From VRUE01 sp963720805 (GTDB lineage: Bacteria > Actinomycetota > Thermoleophilia > Solirubrobacterales > 70-9): 64,000 nucleotides of DNA. Position 1 is the stretch's first letter. Each line of letters opens with the position of its first letter. The notes beneath the pieces were generated by a model, which saw nothing but the letters and a program-made list of their open reading frames with translations, had not been told where the DNA came from and did not search any database. Location: NCBI GenBank assembly GCA_963720805.1, contig CAVRGT010000009.1, positions 1-64,000 on the forward strand. Reading direction: 5' to 3'. Shown here one piece after another: positions 1 to 8,494 of the stretch. A program made the translations under genes and the position numbers.

Positions 1-138
1 TGTGGCTGTGTGCCTTGGTTCCGTTGCGTCTTGCTCCTGCTGGGGGAAGTCGAGAGGGGTAAGCAAACGACCCAGCTGAACGGGCTCCTGCGGATCCTTT
101 CCGCCTTGGGCCTCGACCTCTTTGTGCGAGCGCGATGA
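1..138 (+). CDS. HipB-like antitoxin, C-terminal fragment
   Basis: Only the 3' end is in the window. The frame ending at the TGA of 136-138 reads GEVERGKQTTQLNGLLRILS and closes with ALGLDLFVRAR, the typical tail of XRE-type HipB antitoxins (recognition-helix end, then a short beta strand). The stop overlaps the ATG of the kinase gene by the ATGA arrangement, which suggests translational coupling. The first twenty or so codons of this frame do not look like an HTH, so there may be a sequence error near the window edge. HipB proteins normally repress their own operon and neutralise HipA; that role is inferred from family and context. Confidence 0.5.
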   Translation, partial: CGCVPWFRCVLLLLGEVERGKQTTQLNGLLRILSALGLDLFVRAR

Positions 139-1406
139 GCGCCCTCGATGTCTATTTTCACTCCGATCTGGTCGGCAGACTGGAGCGGCACGACCAGGCC
201 CGGCTCGAGTTCGCCTACGAGCCCTCATGGGCGAAGCAGGGCGAAGTGCCGCTCTCGTTCAGTCTGCCGCTCAGAAGCGAGCCCTTCGGCGACGCTGAGT
301 GCCGGCCGTTCTTCGCCGGGTTGTTGCCCGAGGGCGAGTTCCTCAAATCGATCGCGCGGGCATTCCAAGTCTCGGCCGACAATCCTTTTAGCGTCCTCAG
401 CGAAATTGGAGGGGAGTGCGCCGGCGCGGTGTCGCTGGCGTCGCCTGGTCAGGAACCCCCGTTCGCCGAGCCGACATCTCCCACCTGGCTCGAGGAAGAG
501 GAGATGGGCAGGCTGCTGGCCGAACTCCCGAGCCGCCCGCTGCTGATCGGTCTGGACGGGGAGGACGAGGGCGTCCGACTCTCCCTCGCCGGCGCGCAGG
601 ACAAGCTGCCCGTCCTCGCACGGAATTCAAAGCTCGGCATCACACGGGGTCATCCGCCGAGCACACACATAGTCAAGACCCCTATCCCGGATGTCGAAGG
701 AATGGTCGCCAACGAGGCCTACTGCATGGCCCTCGCAGCTGAAGTCCGGCTGACCGTTGCCGAGGCGACGCCAATACGCGTCGGTGCTCAGGAGGCGCTT
801 CTGGTCACGCGCTACGACCGCATCGCAACTGATGATGGAGTCCGTCGCGTCCACCAGGAGGACTTCTGTCAGGCCCTCGGTTGCCTGCCGGCGCAGAAGT
901 ACCAGGCCGAAGGTGGGCCGGGTGTGCAGGCCTGTGGGGCGCTGCTGCGCAATCGGTCGGCGGCTCCGGCGGTCGACATTCTTGCCTTCCTCGATGCCCT
1001 GATCTTCAACCTTGCCATCGGCAACGCCGACGCACACGCAAAGAACTTCTCAATGCTTTTGGAGGGTGAGAATTCGCCCCGGATCGCACCGCTCTACGAC
1101 TTGCTGTCAACCCGGGTGTATGGCCGACGTTTCGGGCGCAAGATGGCGATGAAGTACGGCGGCGAGTACCGGTTCGACCGGATCCGCCGTCGCCATATGG
1201 AGAGACTGGCGGCAGAGCTTGGGATCTCAGCGTCAATTGTTCTCGCCCGCATCAGCGACCTTTGCCACGACCTCCGGCGCACATCCCGGGAAGCTCGCAA
1301 CCGCCTGCCCGACGCCTGGCGCGACGCCGCAATCCTCGACAGCATTGAAGAGGTTGTTCGTGGGACGACGGACGAACTCTTGGGTGTTGTCGCCGAATCC
1401 GCCTGA
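135..1406 (+). CDS. hipA: HipA-family serine/threonine kinase toxin
   Basis: A 423-residue protein with the full HipA layout: an N-terminal HipA_N domain (about 1-105), then the kinase fold. Key motifs are visible. LSLAGAQDK has Ser150, which matches the regulatory autophosphorylated serine of E. coli HipA. THIVKTP (177-183) provides the ATP-contacting lysine, LLVTRYDR lies at 222-229, the catalytic loop GNADAHAKN at 296-304 has Asp299 and Asn304, and the metal-binding Asp322 sits in PLYDLLS. Length matches the family (about 420-440). E. coli HipA phosphorylates glutamyl-tRNA synthetase and induces dormancy; the target here is unknown. The start ATG overlaps the stop of the HipB-like gene. 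The gene converges on the next one with a 1-bp gap. Confidence 0.9.
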   Translation: MSALDVYFHSDLVGRLERHDQARLEFAYEPSWAKQGEVPLSFSLPLRSEPFGDAECRPFFAGLLPEGEFLKSIARAFQVSADNPFSVLSEIGGECAGAVSLASPGQEPPFAEPTSPTWLEEEEMGRLLAELPSRPLLIGLDGEDEGVRLSLAGAQDKLPVLARNSKLGITRGHPPSTHIVKTPIPDVEGMVANEAYCMALAAEVRLTVAEATPIRVGAQEALLVTRYDRIATDDGVRRVHQEDFCQALGCLPAQKYQAEGGPGVQACGALLRNRSAAPAVDILAFLDALIFNLAIGNADAHAKNFSMLLEGENSPRIAPLYDLLSTRVYGRRFGRKMAMKYGGEYRFDRIRRRHMERLAAELGISASIVLARISDLCHDLRRTSREARNRLPDAWRDAAILDSIEEVVRGTTDELLGVVAESA

Positions 1407-1407
1407 G

Positions 1408-2250
1408 CTACTCAGCTTCGCGCTCGGCGCGCTTCTGCCAGTACCGGTCCAGGCCCCGCCACTGGTATTGGGGCGGGACGCACTGGATCAGCTCCTCGGC
1501 GGCCTCCGGGGCATCAGCGGCATTCGCGACGCGCTCACGGTGGCGGCGCTCGTAGTCATCCTCCGACAGCTCGCGGGCGAGGTCGGCCTCCTGGCGCAGG
1601 CGCCGGCGGACTTCCTCCAGGTGCTCTATCGGCTCCTCGATCGCGCCGAAGTGGGTGAGGGCGAGGCGCTCGGGGCGCCAGGACTCGACCAGGGCGATCG
1701 AGTCGAGCCAGATCTCGACGTCGATGTCGGGCGGGGGAGTGGGGGGCACGGTCAACTCGACGCCAGGGATGCGGACCGCGGCGACGTCGCCGACGAAGGC
1801 GGTGCCGCTCTCCTCATGGAAGTAGCTGACGTGGTGGGAGGCGTGGCCCGGGGTATAGGCGACCCGCATGCCGAGTACATCCTCGCCGCCCGCCAGCGGC
1901 TTCACGTTGGCCTCGGGCACAGGCACGATCTCACCCCAGAGCTCCTCCATCCGATCACCGTAGAGCCGCTCGGCGCTGGCCAGCAGCTTCGAGGGGTCAA
2001 CCAGGTGCCGCGCTCCGCGCTCGTGCACGTAGACCTCCAGATCGGGCCAGCGCCGCACCAGGGCGCCGGTCGCAGCGGCGTGGTCGAGATGAATGTGAGT
2101 GAGCAGCAGTGCTCGCGGCTGCTCACCGTCGAGAGCCGCCAACAGCGTCTCCATCGAAGACTCTGGGCCGGGGTCCACAAGAGCGCCATCGACCTGCCAG
2201 CAGCCAATGACGTGCGACCGCCCCAAGTGCATGACGTCGATTACACGCAT
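1408..2250 (-). CDS. MBL-fold metallo-hydrolase
   Basis: A 280-residue metallo-beta-lactamase-fold protein. The metal-binding motif THIHLDH is at 51-57 (His52, His54, Asp56, His57). Further ligands are His136 in YTPGHASHH, Asp155 in VGD and His200 in ALTHFG, so the active site looks complete and dinuclear. There is no signal peptide, so it is probably cytoplasmic. The arrangement fits the glyoxalase-II/thioesterase-like branch, but the substrate cannot be read from sequence. The C-terminal 60 residues are charged and helical. It lies just downstream of the epimerase gene, separated by a long perfect hairpin that probably ends the epimerase transcript. Confidence 0.8.
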   Translation of the reverse strand: MRVIDVMHLGRSHVIGCWQVDGALVDPGPESSMETLLAALDGEQPRALLLTHIHLDHAAATGALVRRWPDLEVYVHERGARHLVDPSKLLASAERLYGDRMEELWGEIVPVPEANVKPLAGGEDVLGMRVAYTPGHASHHVSYFHEESGTAFVGDVAAVRIPGVELTVPPTPPPDIDVEIWLDSIALVESWRPERLALTHFGAIEEPIEHLEEVRRRLRQEADLARELSEDDYERRHRERVANAADAPEAAEELIQCVPPQYQWRGLDRYWQKRAEREAE

Positions 2251-2262
2251 CGCGGCAGCCTA

Positions 2263-2330
2263 AGGGAGTCCGGGGAGGGTCTCCCGGAGCCTCCCCGCTG
2301 TTGCTCCGGGAGACCCTCCCCGGACTCCCT
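2263..2330. terminator. 28-bp perfect inverted repeat (hairpin 1)
   Basis: Arms 2263-2290 and 2303-2330 are exact reverse complements over 28 bp, with a 12-nt loop. The right arm touches the stop codon of the epimerase gene (2330-2332). No T-tract follows. It probably acts as a factor-assisted or I-shaped terminator, or as an RNA 3'-end stabiliser. Confidence 0.75.
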
Positions 2331-3325
2331 CAAGTGACGGGATCGGGAAAGCGATCATCCGCTTCGAGCGTCTGCCGCATGCCCTCTTCCATGCCCCGCG
2401 GGGAGTAACCCAGCTCGCGCTCGGCCTTCTCATAGCCGGCCCAGAAGGTGACACCGTCGGCGGAGGAGATCAACTCGCGCAGGTTCGGCGGCTGGCCCGC
2501 GAGCTTGCCGACGAGCGGGCCGACCGGAGTCAGGGCCTTCAGCATCGCGGTGGGCATCGCGCGCTTGGGTGCCTTGCGTCCGCTGGCCGCGGCCACCGTC
2601 TCGATCGCCTCGCGCATCGTCGTTGCCGGGCCGCTGATCACGTAGGTCTCGCCGGTCTTGCCCTTGTCGAGGACGAGGAGGATGCCGGTGGCGATGTCCT
2701 CGACGTGTGAGAGGCAGATGCCGAGGTCCGGGAAGGGCATCAGGAGGAGGCGGCCGGCGAAGAATTCGCTGAGCAGATCGGCGATCTGGGAAGTGTCGCC
2801 AGGCCCATAGACGCCGCCGGGCTGGACGATTACGCCGGGGAGGCCGTCCTCGGCCATCATCCGCTTGGCGATCCGGTGGCCCTCGAGCTTGGTCTCCTCG
2901 TAGTAGGAGGTGAATTCCTTGCCCGGGTGCTCGTAGCTCTCGTCGACGACCTTGCCGTGGGTGTTGCCGAAGATGCCGACGGTGGAGACGTAGACGACCT
3001 TGCCCACCTTGGCCTCCAGCGCCGCCGCCAGCACGCGCTCGCTGCCGCGCACGTTGGCCTCGTACATCGCCGGGTGCTGCTTGGCCGGGATCCCGACCTC
3101 GTACATCGCCGCGGCGTGGATCAGACCGTCACAGCCCTCCATTCCGGCGCGCAGGGCCTCGGCATCGCCGAGATCGCCACTGACGAGCTCGCAGCCAAGC
3201 TCCTTCAGCTTGTCCGCTTTCTCCGGGCTGCGCACGAGGCAGGCGACCTGATCGCCGCGAGCGCGCAGTTGGCGCACGACCTCGCCGCCGATGAAGCCCG
3301 TTCCTCCCGTTACGAAGACCTTCAC
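2330..3325 (-). CDS. NAD(P)-dependent epimerase/dehydratase (extended SDR)
   Basis: The GTG at 3325 is chosen because the protein then begins directly with VKVFVTGGTGFIGG, the Rossmann nucleotide-binding motif (residues 6-14). Upstream codons in the same frame encode nothing family-like. The product has 331 residues. The extended-SDR catalytic pair is visible as Tyr142 and Lys146 in SYYEETK, with Ser114 in VYVSTVG. The family includes dihydroflavonol reductase-like and sterol dehydrogenase-like enzymes; substrate not assignable. It is divergent from hflX, and the two starts are about 80 bp apart, so that gap holds both promoters. Confidence 0.85.
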   Translation of the reverse strand: MKVFVTGGTGFIGGEVVRQLRARGDQVACLVRSPEKADKLKELGCELVSGDLGDAEALRAGMEGCDGLIHAAAMYEVGIPAKQHPAMYEANVRGSERVLAAALEAKVGKVVYVSTVGIFGNTHGKVVDESYEHPGKEFTSYYEETKLEGHRIAKRMMAEDGLPGVIVQPGGVYGPGDTSQIADLLSEFFAGRLLLMPFPDLGICLSHVEDIATGILLVLDKGKTGETYVISGPATTMREAIETVAAASGRKAPKRAMPTAMLKALTPVGPLVGKLAGQPPNLRELISSADGVTFWAGYEKAERELGYSPRGMEEGMRQTLEADDRFPDPVT

Positions 3326-3404
3326 GGCGAGTAAGCCTAGCCGCCTACAATCAAGAAAGGTGCAGCGATCGAGAAACGGGCGGAAGGTTGAAACTCGCAA
3401 CGGC

Positions 3405-4669
3405 ATGGGTGGTGCCGGCGTCTCGAACCCGCGCGCCCGCCAGCGGGCGCTGGCGATCGGCGTCACCGACGGGCGTGAGGAGGGCGATCCGCTCGCCGAG
3501 CTGAAGGAGCTGCTGCGCACGGCCGGCGTCGCCACCGCCGGTGAGGCGGTGCAGCAGCGCGAGAAGCCCGACCCCGATCGCTACGTCGGCCGCGGCAAGC
3601 TGGTCGAGCTGAAGGCCGAGATCGAGGCCTGCGACGCCAACGTGGTCGCCGTCGACGACGAGCTGGCGCCGCGCCAGGAGCGCAACCTGGAGGAGGCTCT
3701 CGGGGTGCCGGTGATCGACCGCACCGCGGTGATCCTCGACATCTTCGCCGACCACGCCCACTCGGCCGAGGGCAAGCTCCAGGTCGAGCTCGCCCAGCTC
3801 GAGTACAACCTCGCCCGCATGCGCGGGCTCTGGACCCACCTCGAGCGGCTCGGTGGCGGAATCGGCACCAGGGGCCCGGGCGAGAGCCAGATCGAGACCG
3901 ACCGCCGCCTCGCCCGCGACCGCATCGCGGCATTGCGCCGTCGCCTCGGCCGGCTCGAACGCAACCGCGGCGTGATGAGGGCCCGCCGTGAAAGCTCTTC
4001 GTTGCCCCGGGTCGCCCTCGCCGGCTACACCAACGCCGGCAAGTCGACGCTGCTGAACGCGCTCACCGGAGCCGAGGTCGGGGTCGGCGACCGCCTCTTC
4101 CACACGCTCGACCCGACCACGCGCAGCCTCGAGCTCTCCGGCCGCGACTACCTGCTCACGGACACGGTCGGCTTCATCGAGAAGCTGCCCCACCAGCTGG
4201 TCGAGGCCTTCAAGGCGACGCTCGAGGAGACCGTGCTCGCCGACCTGATCCTCCACGTGGTCGACGCGGCGGCGCCGGAGGAGCGCCGGCCGGTCGACAT
4301 GCAGGCGGTCGACGAGGTTCTGGAGGAGATCGGTGCGGGGGAGAAGCCCGCCTGCTCGTCCTCAACAAGGCCGACCTGCTCGACGAGGATGAGCGGGCCG
4401 AGGTGCTGCTGCGCCATCCCGGCGCGATCCTGGTCTCCGCGCTTGCCGATATCGGCCTCGACCGCTTGCGCGAGGAGATCGAGACCGCCTTCGAGGACAC
4501 CCTGGTCGAGGTCGAGCTACTGATTCCCTACGCCGACGGCGGGCGCCTGCACGAGCTGCACGAGGTCGCGGGTGACCTCAAACGAACCGAGCGCGAGGAC
4601 GGGGTCCTGGTCCGGGCCAAGGTGCCGGTGGCGGAGTTGCATCGGTTCGATGACCTTGCCGCGGCGTAG
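3405..4669 (+). CDS. hflX: HflX ribosome-associated GTPase (one frameshift)
   Basis: HflX binds the 50S subunit and splits stalled ribosomes. The start at ATG 3405 gives the expected short N-terminus. Visible are the HflX-specific glycine-rich segment GIGTRGPGESQIETDRR (153-169), the G1 motif GYTNAGKST (207-215), DTVGF for G3, and after a frameshift NKADLL for G4. Near 4350 one C appears missing (GAGEKPA followed out of frame by LLVLNKADLLDEDE). Restoring one base joins the two frames, and the C-terminal part continues to 4669. A single-base sequence error is more likely than a true mutation, because both halves are well conserved. Confidence 0.88.
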
Positions 4670-4670
4670 G

Positions 4671-4760
4671 GGCGAAGGGGGCACCCCTCGGCCGTCCAAA
4701 TACCGGGCAATGAGCCCGGCATTTTGAGTATCCGCCCGGTCGAGGGGTGCCCCCTTCGCC
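4671..4760. terminator. 20-bp perfect inverted repeat (hairpin 2)
   Basis: Arms 4671-4690 and 4741-4760 are perfect 20-bp complements enclosing about 50 nt. The enclosed part contains a smaller GC stem (ccgggc/gcccgg, near 4703-4719). It starts one base after the hflX stop and ends 26 bp before dut. Likely hflX 3' end. Confidence 0.7.
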
Positions 4761-4786
4761 CAGCGCAGCGGTAGGGTGGCCGACCA

Positions 4787-5218
4787 ATGGAACTCCCGAT
4801 CGCCAAGCTAAGCCCGGAGGCTGTCCTGCCCAGCAGAGCCCATCCCGGTGACGCCGGGCTTGATCTCTATGCCTGCGAGGCCGCCCACATCGGGCCGGGG
4901 GAGCGGTGGAGCGTGGGGACTGGTGTGGCGGTTGAGATTCCCGAGGGGCATGCCGGTTTGGTGCTCCCGCGCTCGGGCCTGGCCAAGCGACACGGCATCA
5001 GCCTGGTCAACAGCCCCGGCCTGATCGATGCCGGCTATCGCGGTGAGATCAGGGTCCTCCTGCTCAACACCGACCCGGCCGAGACCTTCCGGGTCGAGCC
5101 GGGCGACCGCATCGCCCAGCTCGTGATCACCCCGATCGCCCTCCCCGAGCCGGTCGAGGCCGAGTCCCTCGCCGACTCAGCTCGCGGCGACGGCGGCTTC
5201 GGCTCCAGCGGCCGCTAA
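4787..5218 (+). CDS. dut: dUTP diphosphatase
   Basis: Hydrolyses dUTP to dUMP and pyrophosphate, keeping uracil out of DNA and feeding thymidylate synthesis. All five trimeric dUTPase motifs are present in 143 residues: HPGDAGLDLYA (motif 1), PRSGLA (2), GLIDAGYRGEI (3, with the catalytic Asp and the uracil-gating Tyr), GDRIAQLVI (4) and the C-terminal P-loop-like RGDGGFGSSGR (5). Length and motif spacing are normal. The gene is flanked by hairpin 2 upstream and the sigma-factor gene 81 bp downstream. Confidence 0.95.
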   Translation: MELPIAKLSPEAVLPSRAHPGDAGLDLYACEAAHIGPGERWSVGTGVAVEIPEGHAGLVLPRSGLAKRHGISLVNSPGLIDAGYRGEIRVLLLNTDPAETFRVEPGDRIAQLVITPIALPEPVEAESLADSARGDGGFGSSGR

Positions 5219-5255
5219 ACGGTTTTTTCCGCAGTCGTGGTGGTGCGTGCGACCT

Positions 5256-5299
5256 GAACCGCCGCGAACCTTCTACGGAGTTCGTACAAGAACAGGTAG
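5256..5299 (+). promoter_or_regulatory. Possible promoter region of the ECF sigma operon
   Basis: The 81-bp gap before the sigma gene holds two GAACC boxes (5256-5260 and 5266-5270), similar to ECF -35 elements, and a CGTAC further down near 5282. Spacing does not clearly match a known ECF promoter, so autoregulation is only a suggestion. Confidence 0.2.
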
Positions 5300-5890
5300 A
5301 TGAGCGTGCACCCAACCGACGGCGAGGCAATTACCGCGTCGCTCGCGGACCCCCCTGCCTTCGGCGTCATCTTCGAGCGACACTTCTCGGCGATCCACGG
5401 CTACCTGCGCCGCCGTCTAGCTCGTCAGCTCGCCGACGAGCTCGCCTCCCAGACCTTTCTTGTCGGCTTCGATCGTCGTGCAGGCTTTGACCCCGAACGA
5501 GTCAATTCCCGCCCCTGGCTTTTCGGCATCGCCACCAACCTGGCCCGCAACCACCGGCGGCGCGAAATCCGGGAATTGTCTGCGATTGCGGAGTTGACGC
5601 CGGACCCCGTGATCGGCATCGACGGGGTCGAGGCGAGGATCGACGCCGAACGAATGCGCGGCCTGCTCGCCCAAGCCCTGGCCGACCTTCCTTCCGGGGA
5701 GGCCGATGTGCTGCTGCTGCTTGTCTGGGCCGAACTCGATCAATCCGAGATCGCCGACGCGCTCTCGATTCCCGTGGGCACGGTGAAGTCACGCCTCGCG
5801 CGCGCCCGCGCTCGACTGCAGGCCGGCCTCGGTTCGACGCTGCCGGCGAACCCACCCCGACCAAACGCGACCAGCCCTGGAGGTAAGTGA
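5300..5890 (+). CDS. ECF-type RNA polymerase sigma factor
   Basis: A 196-residue protein with sigma region 2 at about 22-90 (FERHFSAIHGYLRRRL, then RPWLFGIATNLARNHRRR) and region 4 at about 125-180 (EADVLLLLVWAELDQSEIAD, GTVKSRLARARARL, a clear HTH). The size and lack of regions 1 and 3 mark it as an ECF factor, which recruits RNA polymerase to a small regulon. Its TGA overlaps the ATG of the next gene, a membrane-anchored protein of the CU044_5270 type. That family often follows such sigma factors in actinobacteria and may modulate them. The signal sensed is unknown. Confidence 0.88.
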   Translation: MSVHPTDGEAITASLADPPAFGVIFERHFSAIHGYLRRRLARQLADELASQTFLVGFDRRAGFDPERVNSRPWLFGIATNLARNHRRREIRELSAIAELTPDPVIGIDGVEARIDAERMRGLLAQALADLPSGEADVLLLLVWAELDQSEIADALSIPVGTVKSRLARARARLQAGLGSTLPANPPRPNATSPGGK

Positions 5891-7035
5891 TGGACGACCT
5901 GAACATGCTCCGCAGCTTCCGTGCCGAGAATGCCGACGACGACCCCAGGCCCCGCGCCGCCGCCAGGCGCGCGCTCGAGGCCAAGTTCGATCCGACCCCG
6001 CCGAGCCCCGCCGCCGAGACGCCCCGCCGCCGCGGCCTCTGGGCCCTCGCCGGGGTCGGAGCGCTCGCCGCCGGTGTCGCCGCCGTCCTCCTTCTCGGCT
6101 CGGGCCCAAATGCAGAACCCGCCGCCGCCGAGGTCCTGCACCAGGCCGCCGCGGTTGCCGCTTCCGGCGAAGGCGCGCCGACGCTGCGGGCCGGGCCGGG
6201 CCAGTACTACTTCACCAAGAGGAAGGAACTCGAATTCAAAGGCTGGTACCCCGGGAGCTACGAAGTCCCCGGGGGGCGAGCCACCCGGCCCGGCGGGTTT
6301 TCGGCTCTCATTCCTGCCGAAAGCGAGTGGTGGACCTCCCCGGAAGGCGGTAGTCGCATTCGCCAGACGATCGGCACCCCGAGGTTCATCTCTAGCGCCG
6401 AGCAGGGCCGCTGGGAAGCGGCGGGGTCGCCCCTTCCGAGCAACTTCGAACCCTCGCGCGAGGCGGAACTTCAACGCCTGTCAAGCGGATCGGGGGAGCG
6501 GATTCTCGAAATGCGCCGTGGGGTCCTCGATGTCGAATATCCCAAGCCCAATAGCGCGAATCCCGAACTCGTCTATCCCGACCTGTCGGGTATCCCGACC
6601 GATTCTGCGCAGCTGCGCCTGGCGATCCAAAACCACCAAGTTCCGGGCGTCTCAGATGAACCGGGCTCGCCGCTGGGCACCCAGGAAACGATCGAAGACC
6701 TCGGGGGTCTCCTCAGCCATCCAAACGCCTCCCCGGCGCTAAGAGCGGCGGCGTTCAACGCCCTGGCCGAACTTCCCGAGGTCGAGCTCAAGCGCGATGC
6801 CACGGACCTCGTCGGACGTACCGGCGACGCGATCTGCTACTCCAACGGATATGGATTTCGGGTCGAACTCATCTTCGACCCCCGGACCTCGATGTTGCTC
6901 GGCGAACGCGTAGTGCTGGCCGACCCCGGACAAGATCCTGTTGAGTGGAAAGGGTACGAAGCCGGCCTCACGATCCGCGATGCCTCCTACCTGCAATCAG
7001 AAGTCGTCGACTCCACCCATGAAGGGACTGACTAG
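5890..7035 (+). CDS. CU044_5270-like membrane-anchored protein
   Basis: A 381-residue protein starting at the ATG that overlaps the sigma stop (a GTG one codon earlier is also possible). It has an N-terminal cytoplasmic segment (MDDLNMLRSFRAE), an Ala/Pro-rich linker, one membrane helix (about residues 49-71, GLWALAGVGALAAGVAAVLL) and an extracytoplasmic domain of about 300 residues. This is the layout of CU044_5270-family proteins encoded beside ECF sigma factors. The N-terminal tail could bind the sigma factor while the outer domain senses the envelope; this is inference, and no ZAS zinc motif is visible. The stop converges with gatD, sharing the bases CTAG. Confidence 0.65.
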   Translation: MDDLNMLRSFRAENADDDPRPRAAARRALEAKFDPTPPSPAAETPRRRGLWALAGVGALAAGVAAVLLLGSGPNAEPAAAEVLHQAAAVAASGEGAPTLRAGPGQYYFTKRKELEFKGWYPGSYEVPGGRATRPGGFSALIPAESEWWTSPEGGSRIRQTIGTPRFISSAEQGRWEAAGSPLPSNFEPSREAELQRLSSGSGERILEMRRGVLDVEYPKPNSANPELVYPDLSGIPTDSAQLRLAIQNHQVPGVSDEPGSPLGTQETIEDLGGLLSHPNASPALRAAAFNALAELPEVELKRDATDLVGRTGDAICYSNGYGFRVELIFDPRTSMLLGERVVLADPGQDPVEWKGYEAGLTIRDASYLQSEVVDSTHEGTD

Positions 7036-7766
7036 CCGAGGGCCGCGCGCCGGGCCGACTCGTGCGCCGCACGCTCGAGCTCGTCCTCGAGCGGCGCGAG
7101 CTCGGGGCGCCCACCGTAGCGACGCTCGAGCGCAAGAGTGATCAGATGGTCGGCCAGCCAGGCGTTCTTGGGCAGCAGGGGCCCGTGCAGGTAGGTGCCG
7201 ATCAGGTTGTTGCGGCGCACGCCCTCGAAGCCGTCCTCGCCGTTGTTGCCGAAGCCTTTGAGCACCTTGCCCAGCGGTGTCGCGCCGTTGCCGAGGCGGG
7301 TGCGGCCGCCGTGGTTCTCGAAGCCGGCTACGACCCGCGGGCCCTCGCCGAGGTCGACCTCGATCGCGACGTTGCCGATCAGGCGCGGCCCCGGGCTGCG
7401 CACCGTCCTCAGCTCAACCAGGCCGAGCCCAGGCAGGCTCTCGTTGTCGAGCTGGTAGCTGCTCCCAAGCAGCTGGTAACCGCCGCAGACGGCGAGGACG
7501 ACGGCGCCGTCCTCGGTCGCCTCGGTCATCGCGGCGCGCTTGCTCTCGACCATGTCGGCGGCCACCGCGCGCTGGTCGCGGTCCTGTCCGCCGCCGAGGT
7601 AGATGAAGTCGTGCGCCGACGGGTCGAACTGCTCACCGGGGCCGGCGCTCGCGTAAGCGAACTCGATGCCGCGCCACTCGCAGCGCCGTTGCAAAAAGAT
7701 CACGTTGCCGCGGTCGGCGTAGATGTTCATCTGCTCCGGGTAGAGAGCGAGGAAGCGCAGCTCCAT
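7032..7766 (-). CDS. gatD: Lipid II isoglutaminyl synthase, glutaminase subunit GatD
   Basis: GatD hydrolyses glutamine and passes ammonia to MurT, which amidates the D-glutamate of lipid II. The 244-residue protein is a CobQ-type class I glutamine amidotransferase: nucleophile Cys94 in LAVCGGYQLLG and catalytic His194 in GTYLHGPLLPKN, with a GGGQD oxyanion-side loop at 58-62. It belongs to an operon with murT, but a methyltransferase gene separates the two, which is unusual because murT and gatD are normally adjacent. The start overlaps the methyltransferase stop (ATGA), so translation is coupled. Confidence 0.9.
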   Translation of the reverse strand: MELRFLALYPEQMNIYADRGNVIFLQRRCEWRGIEFAYASAGPGEQFDPSAHDFIYLGGGQDRDQRAVAADMVESKRAAMTEATEDGAVVLAVCGGYQLLGSSYQLDNESLPGLGLVELRTVRSPGPRLIGNVAIEVDLGEGPRVVAGFENHGGRTRLGNGATPLGKVLKGFGNNGEDGFEGVRRNNLIGTYLHGPLLPKNAWLADHLITLALERRYGGRPELAPLEDELERAAHESARRAALG

Positions 7767-8494
7767 CAGGCCGGCTTCTCGAAGAGGACGACGGTGGAGC
7801 CGACGTGGGCTTCGGTCGCCGGTATCTCGCGCTGCCCGCTCGGTCGCAGACCCGCGGTACGACCCTCCTCTTCGAGAGTCTCGGCCGAGAGCATCGCCAG
7901 CTGGATCTCGTTCAGCTGCTCGCTCATCATGCCGTCGGGATCGACCGTCTGACGCAGGCGGCGCAGCAAGATCGCCTCCGGCAGGGCAACCGGCTCGAGC
8001 GGCAGGCTCGAGTAGATCCAGCCTTCCATCTCGCGCACGTCGGGCAGCGGTGGCGCGCTCGTACCCGGGGGCGGTAGCTCGGGCATCTGCTCGACAATCG
8101 CGAAGGCGGCGCGGGCGCCGGGCAGCATGCTCTCGACCACGCAGGAGAGGCAGGCGATGCGCTCCTGGCTGTCGGCAAGCAGCTGGATCAGCTGCATCGG
8201 CGCGATCACCAAACTGAACTTGGTCGCCATCGGTTCAAAGGCGCGGACGTCCTCCTGCTCGGCGTCGGCGCTCGTCCCATGTCCCCTTTCCCAGATTGCC
8301 TCGATCAACTTCCTGTTGTGGTCGAGCCCGATCACCAGCAGGCCGGTCCTAGCGGCCAGGTGCATGGTGACCCGGCCGGCGCCGCAGCCGAGCTCCATGA
8401 TCGGCTTGTCCACCTGCTTGGCGAGCTCCTCCCAGAGGGCGAGGTCGGCGCTGTAGCCGCCGCACTCGACTTCGTGCCAGATCAGGCTGTTCAT
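7766..8494 (-). CDS. Class I SAM-dependent methyltransferase between murT and gatD
   Basis: A 242-residue protein starting at ATG 8494, which overlaps the murT stop. Motif I is MELGCGAGRVTMHLA (about residues 33-47), followed by VIGLDHNRKLIEAI, where the acidic residue would bind the SAM ribose. The middle part FSLVIAPMQLIQLL resembles motif IV. No membrane helix or signal is visible, so it acts in the cytoplasm. Four-base overlaps on both sides tie its expression to the lipid II amidation enzymes. It might modify a wall precursor or lipid, but nothing in the protein names the substrate. Confidence 0.8.
   Translation of the reverse strand: MNSLIWHEVECGGYSADLALWEELAKQVDKPIMELGCGAGRVTMHLAARTGLLVIGLDHNRKLIEAIWERGHGTSADAEQEDVRAFEPMATKFSLVIAPMQLIQLLADSQERIACLSCVVESMLPGARAAFAIVEQMPELPPPGTSAPPLPDVREMEGWIYSSLPLEPVALPEAILLRRLRQTVDPDGMMSEQLNEIQLAMLSAETLEEEGRTAGLRPSGQREIPATEAHVGSTVVLFEKPA

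Noticed and set aside
4340..4360. Programmed frameshift in hflX
   Set aside because: No slippery site, and both halves are standard HflX; a one-base deletion in a C-run is more likely.
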